From the NCBI GenBank assembly GCA_964494475.1, contig CAZBRS010000022.1:1-64000 (forward strand): DNA of 64,000 nucleotides. Direction: 5' to 3'. The position numbers were made by a program, and so were the translations under genes. This document shows positions 20,158 through 28,498 of the stretch, one piece after another. The notes under the pieces were generated by a model, which saw nothing but the letters and a program-made list of their open reading frames with translations, was not told where the DNA came from and made no database searches. Numbering within the stretch: the stretch's first letter is position 1; every line of letters starts with the position of its first letter. This DNA comes from CAZBRS01 sp964494475 (GTDB lineage: Bacteria > Myxococcota_A > UBA9042 > CAZBRS01).

Positions 20158-20939
20158 GCGTCGAGGAAGCCCGTCAGCGGGCTCGACGCCTCGGCGGTAT
20201 CGCGCTCGGCCCCCGGCCCCGCCAGGAAGGCCGCGCGCCCCGCGCTCACGGCCATGGCGAAGGCCCGCGCCATGGCCACCGGGTCGCGCGCCACGGCGAT
20301 GGCGGTGTTCACCAGCACGGCGTCGGCGCCGAACTCGAGCGCGTCGGCGGCGTGGCTGGGCAGGCCGAGCCCCGCGTCGACCACCACGGGCACGTGCGCG
20401 TTCTCGAGGATGATGCGCACGGCGTCGCGCGTGCGGAAGCCCCGGTTCGAGCCGATGGGCGCGCCGAGCGGCATGACGGTGGCGCAGCCCACCTCTTCGA
20501 GGCGCTTCGCGAGGATGGGGTCGGCGTTCATGTACGGCAGGACGATGAAGCCCTCCCGGACCAGGATCTCGGCGGCCTTCAGCGTCTCGATGGGGTCGGG
20601 CAGCAGGTAGCGCGGCTCGGGCGTGACCTCGAGCTTGAGCCAGTCGCCGAGGCCCGCCGCCCGCGCGAGCCGCGCCAGGCGCACGGCCTCGCCGGCGTCG
20701 CGAGCGCCCGACGTGTTGGGCAGCAGCAGGATGTTCGCGCGATCGAGGTGCTCGAGCAGGTCGTCGGCGGGCGCCTCGAGATCGACCCGCCGCAGCGCCA
20801 CCGTCACGATCTCGGCGCCCGACGCGTCGATGGCAGCGCGCATGGTGGCGAGCGACGGGAACTTGCCCGTGCCCACCAGCAGCCGCGAGCGGATCTCGCG
20901 ACCGGCGATCACCAGCTTGTCCGGACGGGTCGTTGGCAT
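20154..20939 (-). CDS. thiG: thiazole synthase ThiG
   Basis: A 261-residue TIM-barrel enzyme that assembles thiazole phosphate from 1-deoxy-D-xylulose 5-phosphate, ThiS thiocarboxylate and dehydroglycine. LLVGTGKFPS, ILLLPNTSGARDA, LKLEVTPEPRYLLPDP and VDAGLGLPSHAADALE are family signatures. First gene of the thiG-thiH-thiS-thiE operon. The leader between the predicted promoter and the ATG is about 34 bases and shows no TPP riboswitch. Confidence 0.95.
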   Translation of the reverse strand: MPTTRPDKLVIAGREIRSRLLVGTGKFPSLATMRAAIDASGAEIVTVALRRVDLEAPADDLLEHLDRANILLLPNTSGARDAGEAVRLARLARAAGLGDWLKLEVTPEPRYLLPDPIETLKAAEILVREGFIVLPYMNADPILAKRLEEVGCATVMPLGAPIGSNRGFRTRDAVRIILENAHVPVVVDAGLGLPSHAADALEFGADAVLVNTAIAVARDPVAMARAFAMAVSAGRAAFLAGPGAERDTAEASSPLTGFLDA

Positions 20940-20979
20940 GCGATCAGCCTCCCTGGCGACTCACGCGTCAGCGCGCGCG

Positions 20980-21009
20980 ATTGTTCGCCCGCGAGCGCCG
21001 GAATGTCAA
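20980..21009 (-). promoter_or_regulatory. putative sigma70 promoter of the thiGHSE operon
   Basis: A perfect TTGACA -35 box (21009-21004 on the minus strand), an 18-base spacer and AACAAT (20985-20980), 40 bases before the thiG ATG. Confidence 0.55.
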
Positions 21010-21029
21010 TGGATTGCAGCGGAAAATCC

Positions 21030-21038
21030 TGCTACACT
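21030..21038 (+). promoter_or_regulatory. possible extended -10 promoter of the cysteine-rich gene
   Basis: TGCTACACT is an extended -10 (TGn plus TACACT) 42 bases before the ATG at 21081. No good -35 box is present. It lies back to back with the thiG promoter. Confidence 0.3.
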
Positions 21039-21080
21039 ACGGGTGTTTCGAACACGCACGGACCGTCCGAGGAGGCCCCC

Positions 21081-21753
21081 ATGCGAAGCCTTTCGAGAAC
21101 GAAGCTGGTGCTCGCGGCGGGGTCGCTCCTGCTCGGGCTGCTCAGCCTGCCCGGCGCCGACCAGCCCACGTGCCAGCCGGTCGAGCCGGGCCAGCCCGTG
21201 TGCCTGACCGCGCTCGATTGCGAGGGAGAAGCGCACCCCGCGTGCTCGGGCGCCTGGAGGTGCCTCGAGGCCGCGTGCTCCTGGGAGTGCGTGGTGGTCG
21301 ACCCCGGCTGCTACAGCGACCAGGACTGCAAGGCGAGCGAACACTGCACGGCCTCGACCGAGTGCCTGCCGCCCCCCGACTGCCCCATGTGCACCGTGTG
21401 CTGGGGCCACTGCGTGCCCGACGCCACCGACCCCTGCGCCGACGAGCCCGGAGTGGGCGCCTGCGGCGAGGGCCTGTCGTGCCAGTGCCGGCCTCCCGCC
21501 GATTGCCCCGTGTGCAGCAGCTGCAGCTACGGCTGCTATCCGGCCGACGACCGGTGCCGCTTCGAGGCCGACTGCTGGTTCGGCAGCACGTGCGACTTCG
21601 AGGGCACGCCCGACTACTGCTCGATGATCATGGCGCCCATGCTGCCCCCGGCGTGCTGGGGCACCTGCCGCCACTGCGACGCGATCTGCCCCGCCGTGAT
21701 GTGCCCCGGGGGCCAGTACCTGGACCCCTGCACCTGCAAGTGCCTGCCCTACT
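21081..21753 (+). CDS. cysteine-rich secreted protein, 3' end lost in gap
   Basis: 224 residues are readable before the N run. A signal peptide (about 1-26) is followed by a mature part with a Cys roughly every eight residues. It includes repeated CPMCTVCWGHCVP and CPVCSSCSYGCYP modules and a final CTCKCLPY. The pattern is a disulphide-rich extracellular protein of the type common in this organism. It is not a CTDC repeat. GAGGAGG at 21069-21075 supports the ATG. The length and C-terminus are unknown because the gene runs into the gap. Confidence 0.65.
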
Positions 21754-21853
21754 NNNNNNNNNNNNNNNNNNNNNNNNNNNNNNNNNNNNNNNNNNNNNNN
21801 NNNNNNNNNNNNNNNNNNNNNNNNNNNNNNNNNNNNNNNNNNNNNNNNNNNNN
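21754..21853. other. assembly gap (100 N)
   Basis: Unlike the gap in thiE, the two flanks share no sequence, so this is a true gap of unknown size. Two convergent genes run into it, one from each side. The 100 N is a placeholder. Confidence 0.95.
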
Positions 21854-22751
21854 TCGGCTCGTCGCCGTGCATGGTGCGCTCGACGTCGTCGTACTCCGCG
21901 GGGACGGCGCGTCGCCAGCCGTTGAGCTGAAGGCCCCCCGGCAGCAGCTTGCGCCCCTCGTCGGTGAGCGACGTGATCACGAGCAGGGCCTCGACCACGC
22001 GCTGCTCGACGTCGGGGGCCAGGTTGCCCGTGGAGCAGAACGCGTGCTGGGGGATGATGCCCGCCCGCGCCAGCACCGTGAGGTCCGACAAATCGAGGCC
22101 ATCGTTGCGCGCGCCCTCGAGCAGCGACGACGACAGGGCGGCGACGTCGGCCTCGCGGTTCAGCAGCATCTCGATCGAGCGCCGGTGATTGCCCGAGAAG
22201 CGCAGCTCGGCGAACTGGGTGGGGGCGATCCCCAGGCGCGCCAGGAAGCGAATGGGGTACACGTAGCCCGACGTCGACTCGCGATCGACGAAGACCATGC
22301 GTCGACCCCGCAGGTCTTCGACGCGCTCGATGCGATCGTCGATGCGCACCACGAGCAGCGCGGTGTAGAAGTCGAGCCCGCCCCGGACGTCGGTGAGCAG
22401 CAACCGCAGGTCGGGGCGGCGCTGGCGGGCGATCACGTAGGCCGCGGGCGTCAGGTACGCGAGGTCGACCTCACCCTTCACGGCCTGGTCGATGGCGTCG
22501 TCGTAGGTCGTGCCGACCACCGGCACGAAGCGCCGCCCCGTCACCCGGCCGAGGTGGGCGAGCAGCGGCGCGAACTCGCGCTCGAGGTGCTCGGCGGGCA
22601 GGAAGGGCCCGATGCCGAAGCGGACGGGGGGAAGGTCGGGAGCCTCGCCGGGCTGGACGGGAGCGGCGGTCGCGGGCGTCGACGCCGGAGGCTCGGCCCC
22701 CTGCGCGATCGCCGCGAACCCCAGCGCCATCGCGAGCAGGGCGCGGACCAT
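21854..22751 (-). CDS. PhnD-like periplasmic substrate-binding protein, 3' end lost in gap
   Basis: 299 residues are readable. A signal peptide (about 1-18) and Ala/Pro linker are followed by a type-2 periplasmic binding fold of the phosphonate/phosphite-binding group. Motifs include VRFGIGPFLPAEHLE, then GEVDLAYLTPAAYVIA, VFVDRESTSGYVYP and READVAALSSSLLEG. No ABC permease or ATPase is adjacent. In other bacteria such stand-alone proteins can be sensory modules or feed distant transporters. Because the C-terminus is missing, a fused sensor domain cannot be excluded. GAGGA precedes the ATG by six bases. A strong-looking promoter and a palindrome lie upstream. Confidence 0.75.
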
Positions 22752-22761
22752 GGGTTTCCTC

Positions 22762-22776
22762 TGGCCGATTCGGCCA
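22762..22776 (-). promoter_or_regulatory. palindrome at the PhnD-like gene's transcription start (possible operator)
   Basis: TGGCCGA and TCGGCCA flank a single central base. The site lies just downstream of the -10 box, where the transcript should start, a classic repressor position. Confidence 0.4.
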
Positions 22777-22780
22777 CTAC

Positions 22781-22809
22781 TTATTACCGGATTCAGGGGG
22801 GCAGTGCAA
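22781..22809 (-). promoter_or_regulatory. putative sigma70 promoter of the PhnD-like gene
   Basis: TTGCAC (22809-22804 on the minus strand), 17 bases, then TAATAA (22786-22781). Confidence 0.55.
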
Positions 22810-22812
22810 ACC

Positions 22813-23610
22813 TCACCCCTGGCACCGCGGGCAGAAGTGCGTGCTGCGCTGGCCCACGCGGGCCCAGGCGATGGTCGCGCCGCAGGTCGGGCACGGCCGG
22901 CCGTCGCGGCCGTAGACCCGGAGGTTGTCCTGCATGTGGCCGCCCGGCCAGATCCAGTCGAACGAGGTGCCGTTGGCCGCGATGCCCTCGGTGAGCACGG
23001 CCACGATGGCGGCGTGCAGGCGCGCCGACTCGGCGGCCGTCAGCGTGCTCGCGGGGCGCGCGGGGTGCAACGCCGCCCGGAAGAGCGCCTCGTCGGTGTA
23101 GATGTTGCCGAGGCCGGCGATCGCGGCCTGGTCGAGCAGCAGCGCCTTCAGCGCGCGCGACGTGCGGCCCGCCAGGGCCCTGAGCACGCGGGGTGTGAAG
23201 TCGGTCGACAGCGGCTCGACGCCCAGCCCCGCGTCGACCTCGGCGCGGGTCGCCACCCAGCGGATGCGCCCCCACTTGCGCGCGTCGACCAGCGCCAGGT
23301 CGGGCCCCCGGTCGAGCCGCCAGATCGCGCGCACGTGCGGTCCGGCCGCCTCGGGCTCGTCGCCCCACGCGAAGCGCCCGCTCATGCGAAAGTGGATGCG
23401 CACGAAGCTGCCGTCGTCGAGGGCCCAGACCACGTGCTTGCCGCGCCGGTCGACGGCGTCGACGCGCCGCCCCTCCAGGCCGCGCGTGACGCGCGGCACG
23501 CTCGGCTCGCACTGGGGCGCCCAGCGCGCCTCGAAGGCCACGATGGTCCGCCCCACCAGGAGGGGCCGCACCTGGCGCACGACGGTCTCGACCTCGGGGA
23601 GTTCGGGCAT
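22813..23610 (-). CDS. mutM: formamidopyrimidine-DNA glycosylase MutM
   Basis: A 265-residue base-excision repair enzyme that removes 8-oxoguanine and formamidopyrimidines. The mature N-terminus PELPEVE provides the catalytic Pro and Glu. The helix-two-turn-helix stretch AIAGLGNIYTDEALF is intact. The C-terminal zinc finger (CPTC then CPRC) ends the protein. The reading frame stays open far upstream, but only the ATG at 23610 gives the required Pro-2. It lies 17 bases after the TPR gene and is probably co-transcribed with it. Confidence 0.96.
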   Translation of the reverse strand: MPELPEVETVVRQVRPLLVGRTIVAFEARWAPQCEPSVPRVTRGLEGRRVDAVDRRGKHVVWALDDGSFVRIHFRMSGRFAWGDEPEAAGPHVRAIWRLDRGPDLALVDARKWGRIRWVATRAEVDAGLGVEPLSTDFTPRVLRALAGRTSRALKALLLDQAAIAGLGNIYTDEALFRAALHPARPASTLTAAESARLHAAIVAVLTEGIAANGTSFDWIWPGGHMQDNLRVYGRDGRPCPTCGATIAWARVGQRSTHFCPRCQG

Positions 23611-23627
23611 GCGGCCTCCAGGCAGGG

Positions 23628-24539
23628 CTACGACCGGCGGGCACGCACGAAGCGCCGGACCGCGAGCCCGAGGCCGAGGAGCAGCACGAGCGCGGCCGAG
23701 ACCACCAGGACGGGCTCGCTCAGCGTGCGCTCGGGGGGCGGCGGCGCGACGCGGATGGGATCGAAGAGGTCGGTCGCCTCGGCGCCCTCGCCGTCGCGGA
23801 CCGCGGCCTCGAAGCGCGCGCGCATGCCCGCCAGCCGGCCGGCCTTGTTGGCGTCGCCGAAGGCCCCGCTGGCCAGGTTGCGGGTCATGATCGCCTCGTA
23901 CCGATCGAGGTCGGCCAGCGCGCCGGTCGGATCGACGCGCTGCCGAATCTCGGCGCGACAGTAGAACGTGTCGGCGTCGTCGCCGTACGAATTGCGCGCC
24001 TCGGCCTGCCGCAAGGCGGCCTCGGCCTCGGCCTGGCGGCCCAGGCGGAAGTGCGTGACGGCCACGTACAGCCAGGCGCGCACGACGTGGTCGTACGCCG
24101 GGAAGACCCGCTCCAGGTAGCGGAGCGCCAGCCCGTAGAAGTGGGCCTTCTCGGCCCGGGTGCGCCCCTCGATGTGGCCGCAGTAGTGCACGGCCACCCC
24201 CGCCATCAGCTGGAGCAGGGGATCGGACGGGGCGGCGTCGGCCTCGGCCATGAGGCGCTCGGCCGCTGCCTGATCGTGCCGGGTGCTGGCCACGGTGGAC
24301 AACAGCAGCCCCAGCACGTGGTTGGTCGGGCTCTTGCGGGCCAGGGGCAGCAGCACCTGCAGGCTCTCGTCGTTCCGGCGCTCGCGCGCCAGGGCCAGCG
24401 CCTGCGCGTACGTGGCCTCGTCGGCAGGATCGACGTCGAGGCCCCGCTGCGGCGAGGTCTCGGCGGCCCTCACGGGCGGTCCCCCAGAGGGGCCGAGCAG
24501 CCCCAGCGCGACCACGAAGAGGACGAACCACGAACGCAT
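23628..24539 (-). CDS. TPR-like secreted protein with C-terminal anchor
   Basis: A 303-residue protein with a signal peptide (about 1-27, ending VRAAE), a helical repeat region (about 40-230) with paired helices of TPR type (DEATYAQALALARERRNDES, AWLYVAVTHFRLGRQAEAEAA) and a C-terminal membrane segment followed by RRFVRARRS. It is probably inner-membrane anchored with the repeats in the periplasm. An upstream in-frame ATG (24698) would add a non-signal extension and is unlikely. The function is unknown. It is followed by mutM, with no obvious link. Confidence 0.65.
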   Translation of the reverse strand: MRSWFVLFVVALGLLGPSGGPPVRAAETSPQRGLDVDPADEATYAQALALARERRNDESLQVLLPLARKSPTNHVLGLLLSTVASTRHDQAAAERLMAEADAAPSDPLLQLMAGVAVHYCGHIEGRTRAEKAHFYGLALRYLERVFPAYDHVVRAWLYVAVTHFRLGRQAEAEAALRQAEARNSYGDDADTFYCRAEIRQRVDPTGALADLDRYEAIMTRNLASGAFGDANKAGRLAGMRARFEAAVRDGEGAEATDLFDPIRVAPPPPERTLSEPVLVVSAALVLLLGLGLAVRRFVRARRS

Positions 24540-24656
24540 CGGGCTCAACAAGGACTCCACCCGTCCGGCGTCTCGGTCGCGAGTATCGTCAGGGCCCCCC
24601 GGGGGGTCAAGTAGGGGCACCACTTGCGGCTGCCCCACCATCGGGCTGCCGTCACG

Positions 24657-24685
24657 TTGACCGACCCCCGGCTTTCTGCTAGCTT
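24657..24685 (+). promoter_or_regulatory. putative sigma70 promoter of the 24716 barrel gene
   Basis: TTGACC (24657-24662), a 17-base spacer and TAGCTT (24680-24685), 31 bases before the ATG. Confidence 0.45.
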
Positions 24686-24715
24686 CCGGGGCGTCCATCC
24701 CGTCCCGGAGCGCCC

Positions 24716-25507
24716 ATGCCGCGCTGGCTCCCGCTGCTGTTCGGCCTGCTCCTGCCCGGCGTCGTCGGCGCCGGCACGTTCGACATCGACGCCAACCAGT
24801 TCTACGTGCTGCAGGGCTCCAAGCTGGTGCCCGACGGAGCCAGCTTCGGGCGCGTCATGGCCGAGATCGGCGTGGCGTCGGGCCCCAAGATGATCGGCCC
24901 TGCACGCACGCTGGGGCTGCTCGGCTTCGACATCGGCTACACCGTGGGCCTCACCAACATCAACGAGTCGTCCGCCTATTGGAAGAAGGCCACCAAAAAC
25001 CCCTCGAACTTCCTGCCCACCATGCAGGTGAACCTCACCAAGGGGCTGCCCTTCAGCTTCCAGATCGAGGGGCTGATCACCCACCTGTTCTCGAGCGGCG
25101 TGTGGGCGCTGGGGCTGAACCTCAAATGGGCCGTGGTCGAGGGCTATCGCTACCTTCCCGAGCTCTCGGTGGCCACCAACGTGGCAACCCTCACGGGCAC
25201 CAAGAACTACACGCTGCTCACCTTCGGAGGCTCGGTGCTGGTCTCGAAGCGCTTCGGCATCGGCGGCATCGTCGAGGTGAACCCCTACGCCGGCTACCAC
25301 GCCCTGGGCGGCCGCGGCGCGTCCGAGGTGCTGGTCCACTTCGTCGGCTCCGAGGCCAAGACCTTCGTGATCAACCCCGTGTTCTTCGTGCGCCACCTGG
25401 GCGTGGCGGGGCTGGTCGTCACCGGCGGCATCGTCTCGGGCGGCTTCGAGGCCATGTTCGCGAGCGGGATGCAGACGTTCGGCTTCAAGGCCAGCGTCAC
25501 GTTCTAG
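24716..25507 (+). CDS. small outer-membrane beta-barrel protein
   Basis: A 263-residue protein with a signal peptide (about 1-19, GVVGA) and alternating amphipathic strands (LGFDIGYTVGLTN, VNLTKGLPFSFQIEG, WALGLNLKWAVVEGY, FGGSVLVSKRFGIGG). It ends in Phe (FKASVTF), the usual last residue of Gram-negative outer-membrane barrels. No named family is recognised. GGAG lies just before the ATG. The SUMF1-fold lipoprotein gene follows after 44 bases on the same strand. Confidence 0.65.
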   Translation: MPRWLPLLFGLLLPGVVGAGTFDIDANQFYVLQGSKLVPDGASFGRVMAEIGVASGPKMIGPARTLGLLGFDIGYTVGLTNINESSAYWKKATKNPSNFLPTMQVNLTKGLPFSFQIEGLITHLFSSGVWALGLNLKWAVVEGYRYLPELSVATNVATLTGTKNYTLLTFGGSVLVSKRFGIGGIVEVNPYAGYHALGGRGASEVLVHFVGSEAKTFVINPVFFVRHLGVAGLVVTGGIVSGGFEAMFASGMQTFGFKASVTF

Positions 25508-25551
25508 CCCGGGCGCTCCAATCGGCCGCGACCCTGAGGGCGGAGGGTGCC

Positions 25552-26535
25552 ATGAACACGAAGCGCTGGTGGATGTCCCTGACCCTCGCGCTGCTGGCGT
25601 GCGGGGGTACGTCCGATTCGGGGGCTGACGTCGTGTTCGACGCCGCCCCCCCCTCGGGCCTCACGTGCCCCGAGGGCATGGCCTACCTGCCGGCGGGCAC
25701 GTTCCGGATGGGCTGCCCTGGCACCGAGGACATGGACCACGGGGCGTTGCCGGGCAGCCACTGCGCGGAAGACGAAGGCCCGGCGCACGACGTGACGCTG
25801 ACGGCGTTCTGCATGGACCGCACCGAGGTGACGACCTCGGCGTACGCGGCCTGCGTCCACGACGCGGGGGCGTGCGCCGAGCCGCGCGATACGACCCGGC
25901 ACGTCAAATGCAACTGGGAGGCCGGAGGGCCCCGCGTCGGGCGCGAGGACTACCCGGTCAACTGCCTCACCTGGGTCGACGCCGACGCCTACTGCCGCTG
26001 GCGCACCGGGTGCACGATTAAGGGCTGCGCCCTGCCCACCGAGGCCCAGTGGGAGTGGGCGGCGCGAGGCCCCGCCGAGACGCTGCGCACCTATCCGTGG
26101 GGCGAGACCCCGCCCGACTGCACCTTCGCGAACTTCGGCGAGTACGCGCAGGTCGAGGGCGCCGGGTGGTGCGTGGGCGAGACCGTGGCGGTCTGCTCCA
26201 CGCCGGCAGGGAACACCCCGGGCACCGCGATGTGCGACCTGGGTGGCAACGTCTGGGAGTACACGAGGGACTACTACGCCGAAACATTCTACGGCGAACC
26301 GGCCGCGACCGGCCTGAACCCCGTGAACACGACCAAGGGCCCCGAGTACCAGGAGTGGGACAACCTGCCCCCCTCGTCGCGACGCGCGGTCCGCGGGGGC
26401 TCGTGGTACGACGACTACATGGAAGACTACCTGCGCGGCACGAAGCGCGACTACTTCGGCGAACTGGACGTCGCCAGCTCCCTGGGCTTCCGCTGCATCG
26501 CCGAGCCCGTCCCGTTGGTCGCGCCGGCCGAGTGA
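25552..26535 (+). CDS. SUMF1/formylglycine-generating-enzyme-fold lipoprotein
   Basis: A 327-residue protein with a lipoprotein signal ending LLAC. The SUMF1 fold runs from about residue 40: YLPAGTFRMGC, FCMDRTEVTTSAY, CALPTEAQWEWAARG, DLGGNVWEYTRD, RAVRGGSWYDD, LGFRC. The paired active-site cysteines of true sulfatase-activating enzymes are not visible between RGGSW and LGFRC, so it is probably not a formylglycine generator. Numerous other cysteines suggest disulphides. Such secreted members are frequent in myxobacteria, and their role is unclear. GGAGGG at 25542-25547 supports the start. Confidence 0.82.
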   Translation: MNTKRWWMSLTLALLACGGTSDSGADVVFDAAPPSGLTCPEGMAYLPAGTFRMGCPGTEDMDHGALPGSHCAEDEGPAHDVTLTAFCMDRTEVTTSAYAACVHDAGACAEPRDTTRHVKCNWEAGGPRVGREDYPVNCLTWVDADAYCRWRTGCTIKGCALPTEAQWEWAARGPAETLRTYPWGETPPDCTFANFGEYAQVEGAGWCVGETVAVCSTPAGNTPGTAMCDLGGNVWEYTRDYYAETFYGEPAATGLNPVNTTKGPEYQEWDNLPPSSRRAVRGGSWYDDYMEDYLRGTKRDYFGELDVASSLGFRCIAEPVPLVAPAE

Positions 26536-26578
26536 CCCCACCCCGAGGCGCCGGCGCCGAAGACCACCACCTGCGCGC

Positions 26579-28480
26579 CTACCGGACCCCGACCTCGCTC
26601 GGCAGGCGCTGCTTCTTGTCGAACGAGAACGACAGCGTGGTCACCCCGTCCTCGACCTTCGAGCGCACCTCGTAGCCGCTCTTGAAGAACACGTTCAGCA
26701 TCTTGCGGTTGCCCGCCAGCACCTCGGCCGTGAAGCCGCTGATGCCCTTCTGGTCGGCCACCTCGATCAGGCGCGCCAGCAGGTACGTGCCGAGGCCCCC
26801 GCCCTGCCACTCGGGCAGCACGGTGAACGCCACCTCGGCGAAGTTGGTGCCGCGATCGAGGAACCAGCGGGCCACGCCCACGAACTCGTCGTTCGAGTCG
26901 TCGCCCACGGTGGCCGCGATGGCGAACTTCTCCTCGTAGTCGAGCACCACGAGCGGCTGCGCGCGCGTGTGGGGCAACGTACGGACCGCGCCCATGAAGC
27001 GGTAGTAGATGTCCTGCTCGGTGAGGCCGTAGAAGAAGGCGCGCAGCTTCTCCTCGTCGTTCGGCTTCAGCACGCGCAGGACCGTCGAGCGCCCGTCCTT
27101 CAGGGTGTAGTCCCAGCGGTAGTGGTCGGGGTAGAGCGTGCCGCCTTCGGGGGGCAACTGCTGGTCGGCGTAGATGTAGGTGAGCTTCTTGGCCTCGGCG
27201 AGCAGCCACTCCCGGTACTTGGGGTGCGCCACGTTGATGAGCGCGAGCGCGCGCTCGCGGATGTTCTTGGCGTGCAGGTAGGCGATGCCCCACTCGGTGA
27301 CCACGTAGTGCACGTCGCCGCGCGTGGTGACCACGCCTGCTCCCGGGGACAGCACGGGCACGATGCGCGACACCTCGCCCCCGCGCGCCGTGGACGGCAG
27401 CGCGATGATGGGCTTGCCGTGCTCGGCCAGGGCCGCGCCGCGGATGAAGTCGGCCTGCCCCCCGATGCCCGAGTAGAAGCGCGTGCCGAGCGAGTCGGCG
27501 CAGACCTGGCCGGTCAGGTCGATCTCGAGCGCCGAGTTGATGGCCACCATGTTGTCGTTCTTCGAGATGTTGCGGGGGTCCGAGACGAAGTCGGTGGGGT
27601 GGAACTCGAAGACCGGGTTGTTGTGGATGGTGTCGTACACGTGCCGCGAGCCCATGCAGAAGGCGGCGATGACCTTGCCGGGGTGGTACGACTTGCGCGC
27701 GTTCGTGATGACCCCGAGCTCGTAGAGCTCGATCAGCCCGTCGGAGAACATCTCGGTGTGCACGCCCAGGTCGCGCTTGTCCTTGAGGTGGCGGAGCACG
27801 GCGTCGGGTATGGCGCCGATGCCGGCCTGGATGGTGGCGCCGTTCGGCACCAGGCGCGACACGTAGAAGCCGATGCGTTCGGCGGCCTCGTCGGCCTCGG
27901 CCGGGGGCAGCTCGAGGATCTCTTCGTCGAACTCGACGATGGCGTCGAGGTGCTCGATGCTCACGAAGCTGTCGCCCATGGTGCGCGGCATGCGCGTGTT
28001 GACCTGGGCGATCACGTAATCGGACTGTTCGACGGCGGCCTTCACGGTCTCGACCGAGACGCCGAGCGAGCAGTTGCCGAACGGGTCGGGCGGCGTGACC
28101 TGCACCAGCGCCACGTGGATCCGCAAGCGGCGGTTCTTCACGAGCTTCGGGATCTCGGACAGGAACATGGGCGTGTAGTCGGCGTCACCCCGCGCCACGG
28201 CGTCGCGCGCGGCCCGGCCGATGAAGTAGGTGTTCAGCCGGAACATGTCGCGGAACTTCGCGTCGGTGTAGGGCGACACGCCCAGGGAGATCAGGTGCAG
28301 GATCTCGGCGTCGGCGAGCTGGGCGGGGAAGCGCGTCAAGCTCTTGACCAGGTGCTGGGGCTCGGCGCAGCCCGTGCCGATGAAGATGCGCCGGCCGGGG
28401 CGGATGCGCTGGAACGCCGCCTCGACCGACATGCACCGTTTCTCGTAGAGCTCCTTCATGCGGGGAAGTTGCCACGACAT
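26579..28480 (-). CDS. acetyl-CoA hydrolase/CoA-transferase fused to GNAT acetyltransferase
   Basis: A 633-residue cytoplasmic fusion. Residues 1 to about 450 are a CoA-transferase of the acetyl-CoA hydrolase/4-hydroxybutyrate CoA-transferase type. Motifs include VTPPDPFGNCSLGVSVE, QAGIGAIPDAVL and GVHTEMFSDGLIEL; the Glu there is probably the residue that forms the CoA thioester. GIGGQADF follows. Residues about 470-620 are a GNAT domain with the acetyl-CoA loop EWQGGGLGTYLL. Fusions of this kind are known and may use acyl-CoA as both substrate and donor. It is last in an operon after the acyl-CoA synthetase and the Buk-Ptb fusion (18-base gap). An internal ATG at 28459 is possible. Confidence 0.85.
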   Translation of the reverse strand: MSWQLPRMKELYEKRCMSVEAAFQRIRPGRRIFIGTGCAEPQHLVKSLTRFPAQLADAEILHLISLGVSPYTDAKFRDMFRLNTYFIGRAARDAVARGDADYTPMFLSEIPKLVKNRRLRIHVALVQVTPPDPFGNCSLGVSVETVKAAVEQSDYVIAQVNTRMPRTMGDSFVSIEHLDAIVEFDEEILELPPAEADEAAERIGFYVSRLVPNGATIQAGIGAIPDAVLRHLKDKRDLGVHTEMFSDGLIELYELGVITNARKSYHPGKVIAAFCMGSRHVYDTIHNNPVFEFHPTDFVSDPRNISKNDNMVAINSALEIDLTGQVCADSLGTRFYSGIGGQADFIRGAALAEHGKPIIALPSTARGGEVSRIVPVLSPGAGVVTTRGDVHYVVTEWGIAYLHAKNIRERALALINVAHPKYREWLLAEAKKLTYIYADQQLPPEGGTLYPDHYRWDYTLKDGRSTVLRVLKPNDEEKLRAFFYGLTEQDIYYRFMGAVRTLPHTRAQPLVVLDYEEKFAIAATVGDDSNDEFVGVARWFLDRGTNFAEVAFTVLPEWQGGGLGTYLLARLIEVADQKGISGFTAEVLAGNRKMLNVFFKSGYEVRSKVEDGVTTLSFSFDKKQRLPSEVGVR

Positions 28481-28498
28481 CGTGAAGACCTGCGTTCG

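Noticed and set aside
20940..21009. TPP riboswitch before thiG
   Set aside because: None of the conserved aptamer segments is present and the predicted leader is only about 34 bases.
25552..26535. A true sulfatase-activating (formylglycine-generating) enzyme
   Set aside because: The paired catalytic cysteines near the C-terminus are missing and the protein is a secreted lipoprotein.
26547..26558. GGCGCC-GGCGCC palindrome between convergent genes as a terminator
   Set aside because: A self-complementary 12-mer without loop or T-tract is expected by chance in such GC-rich DNA.
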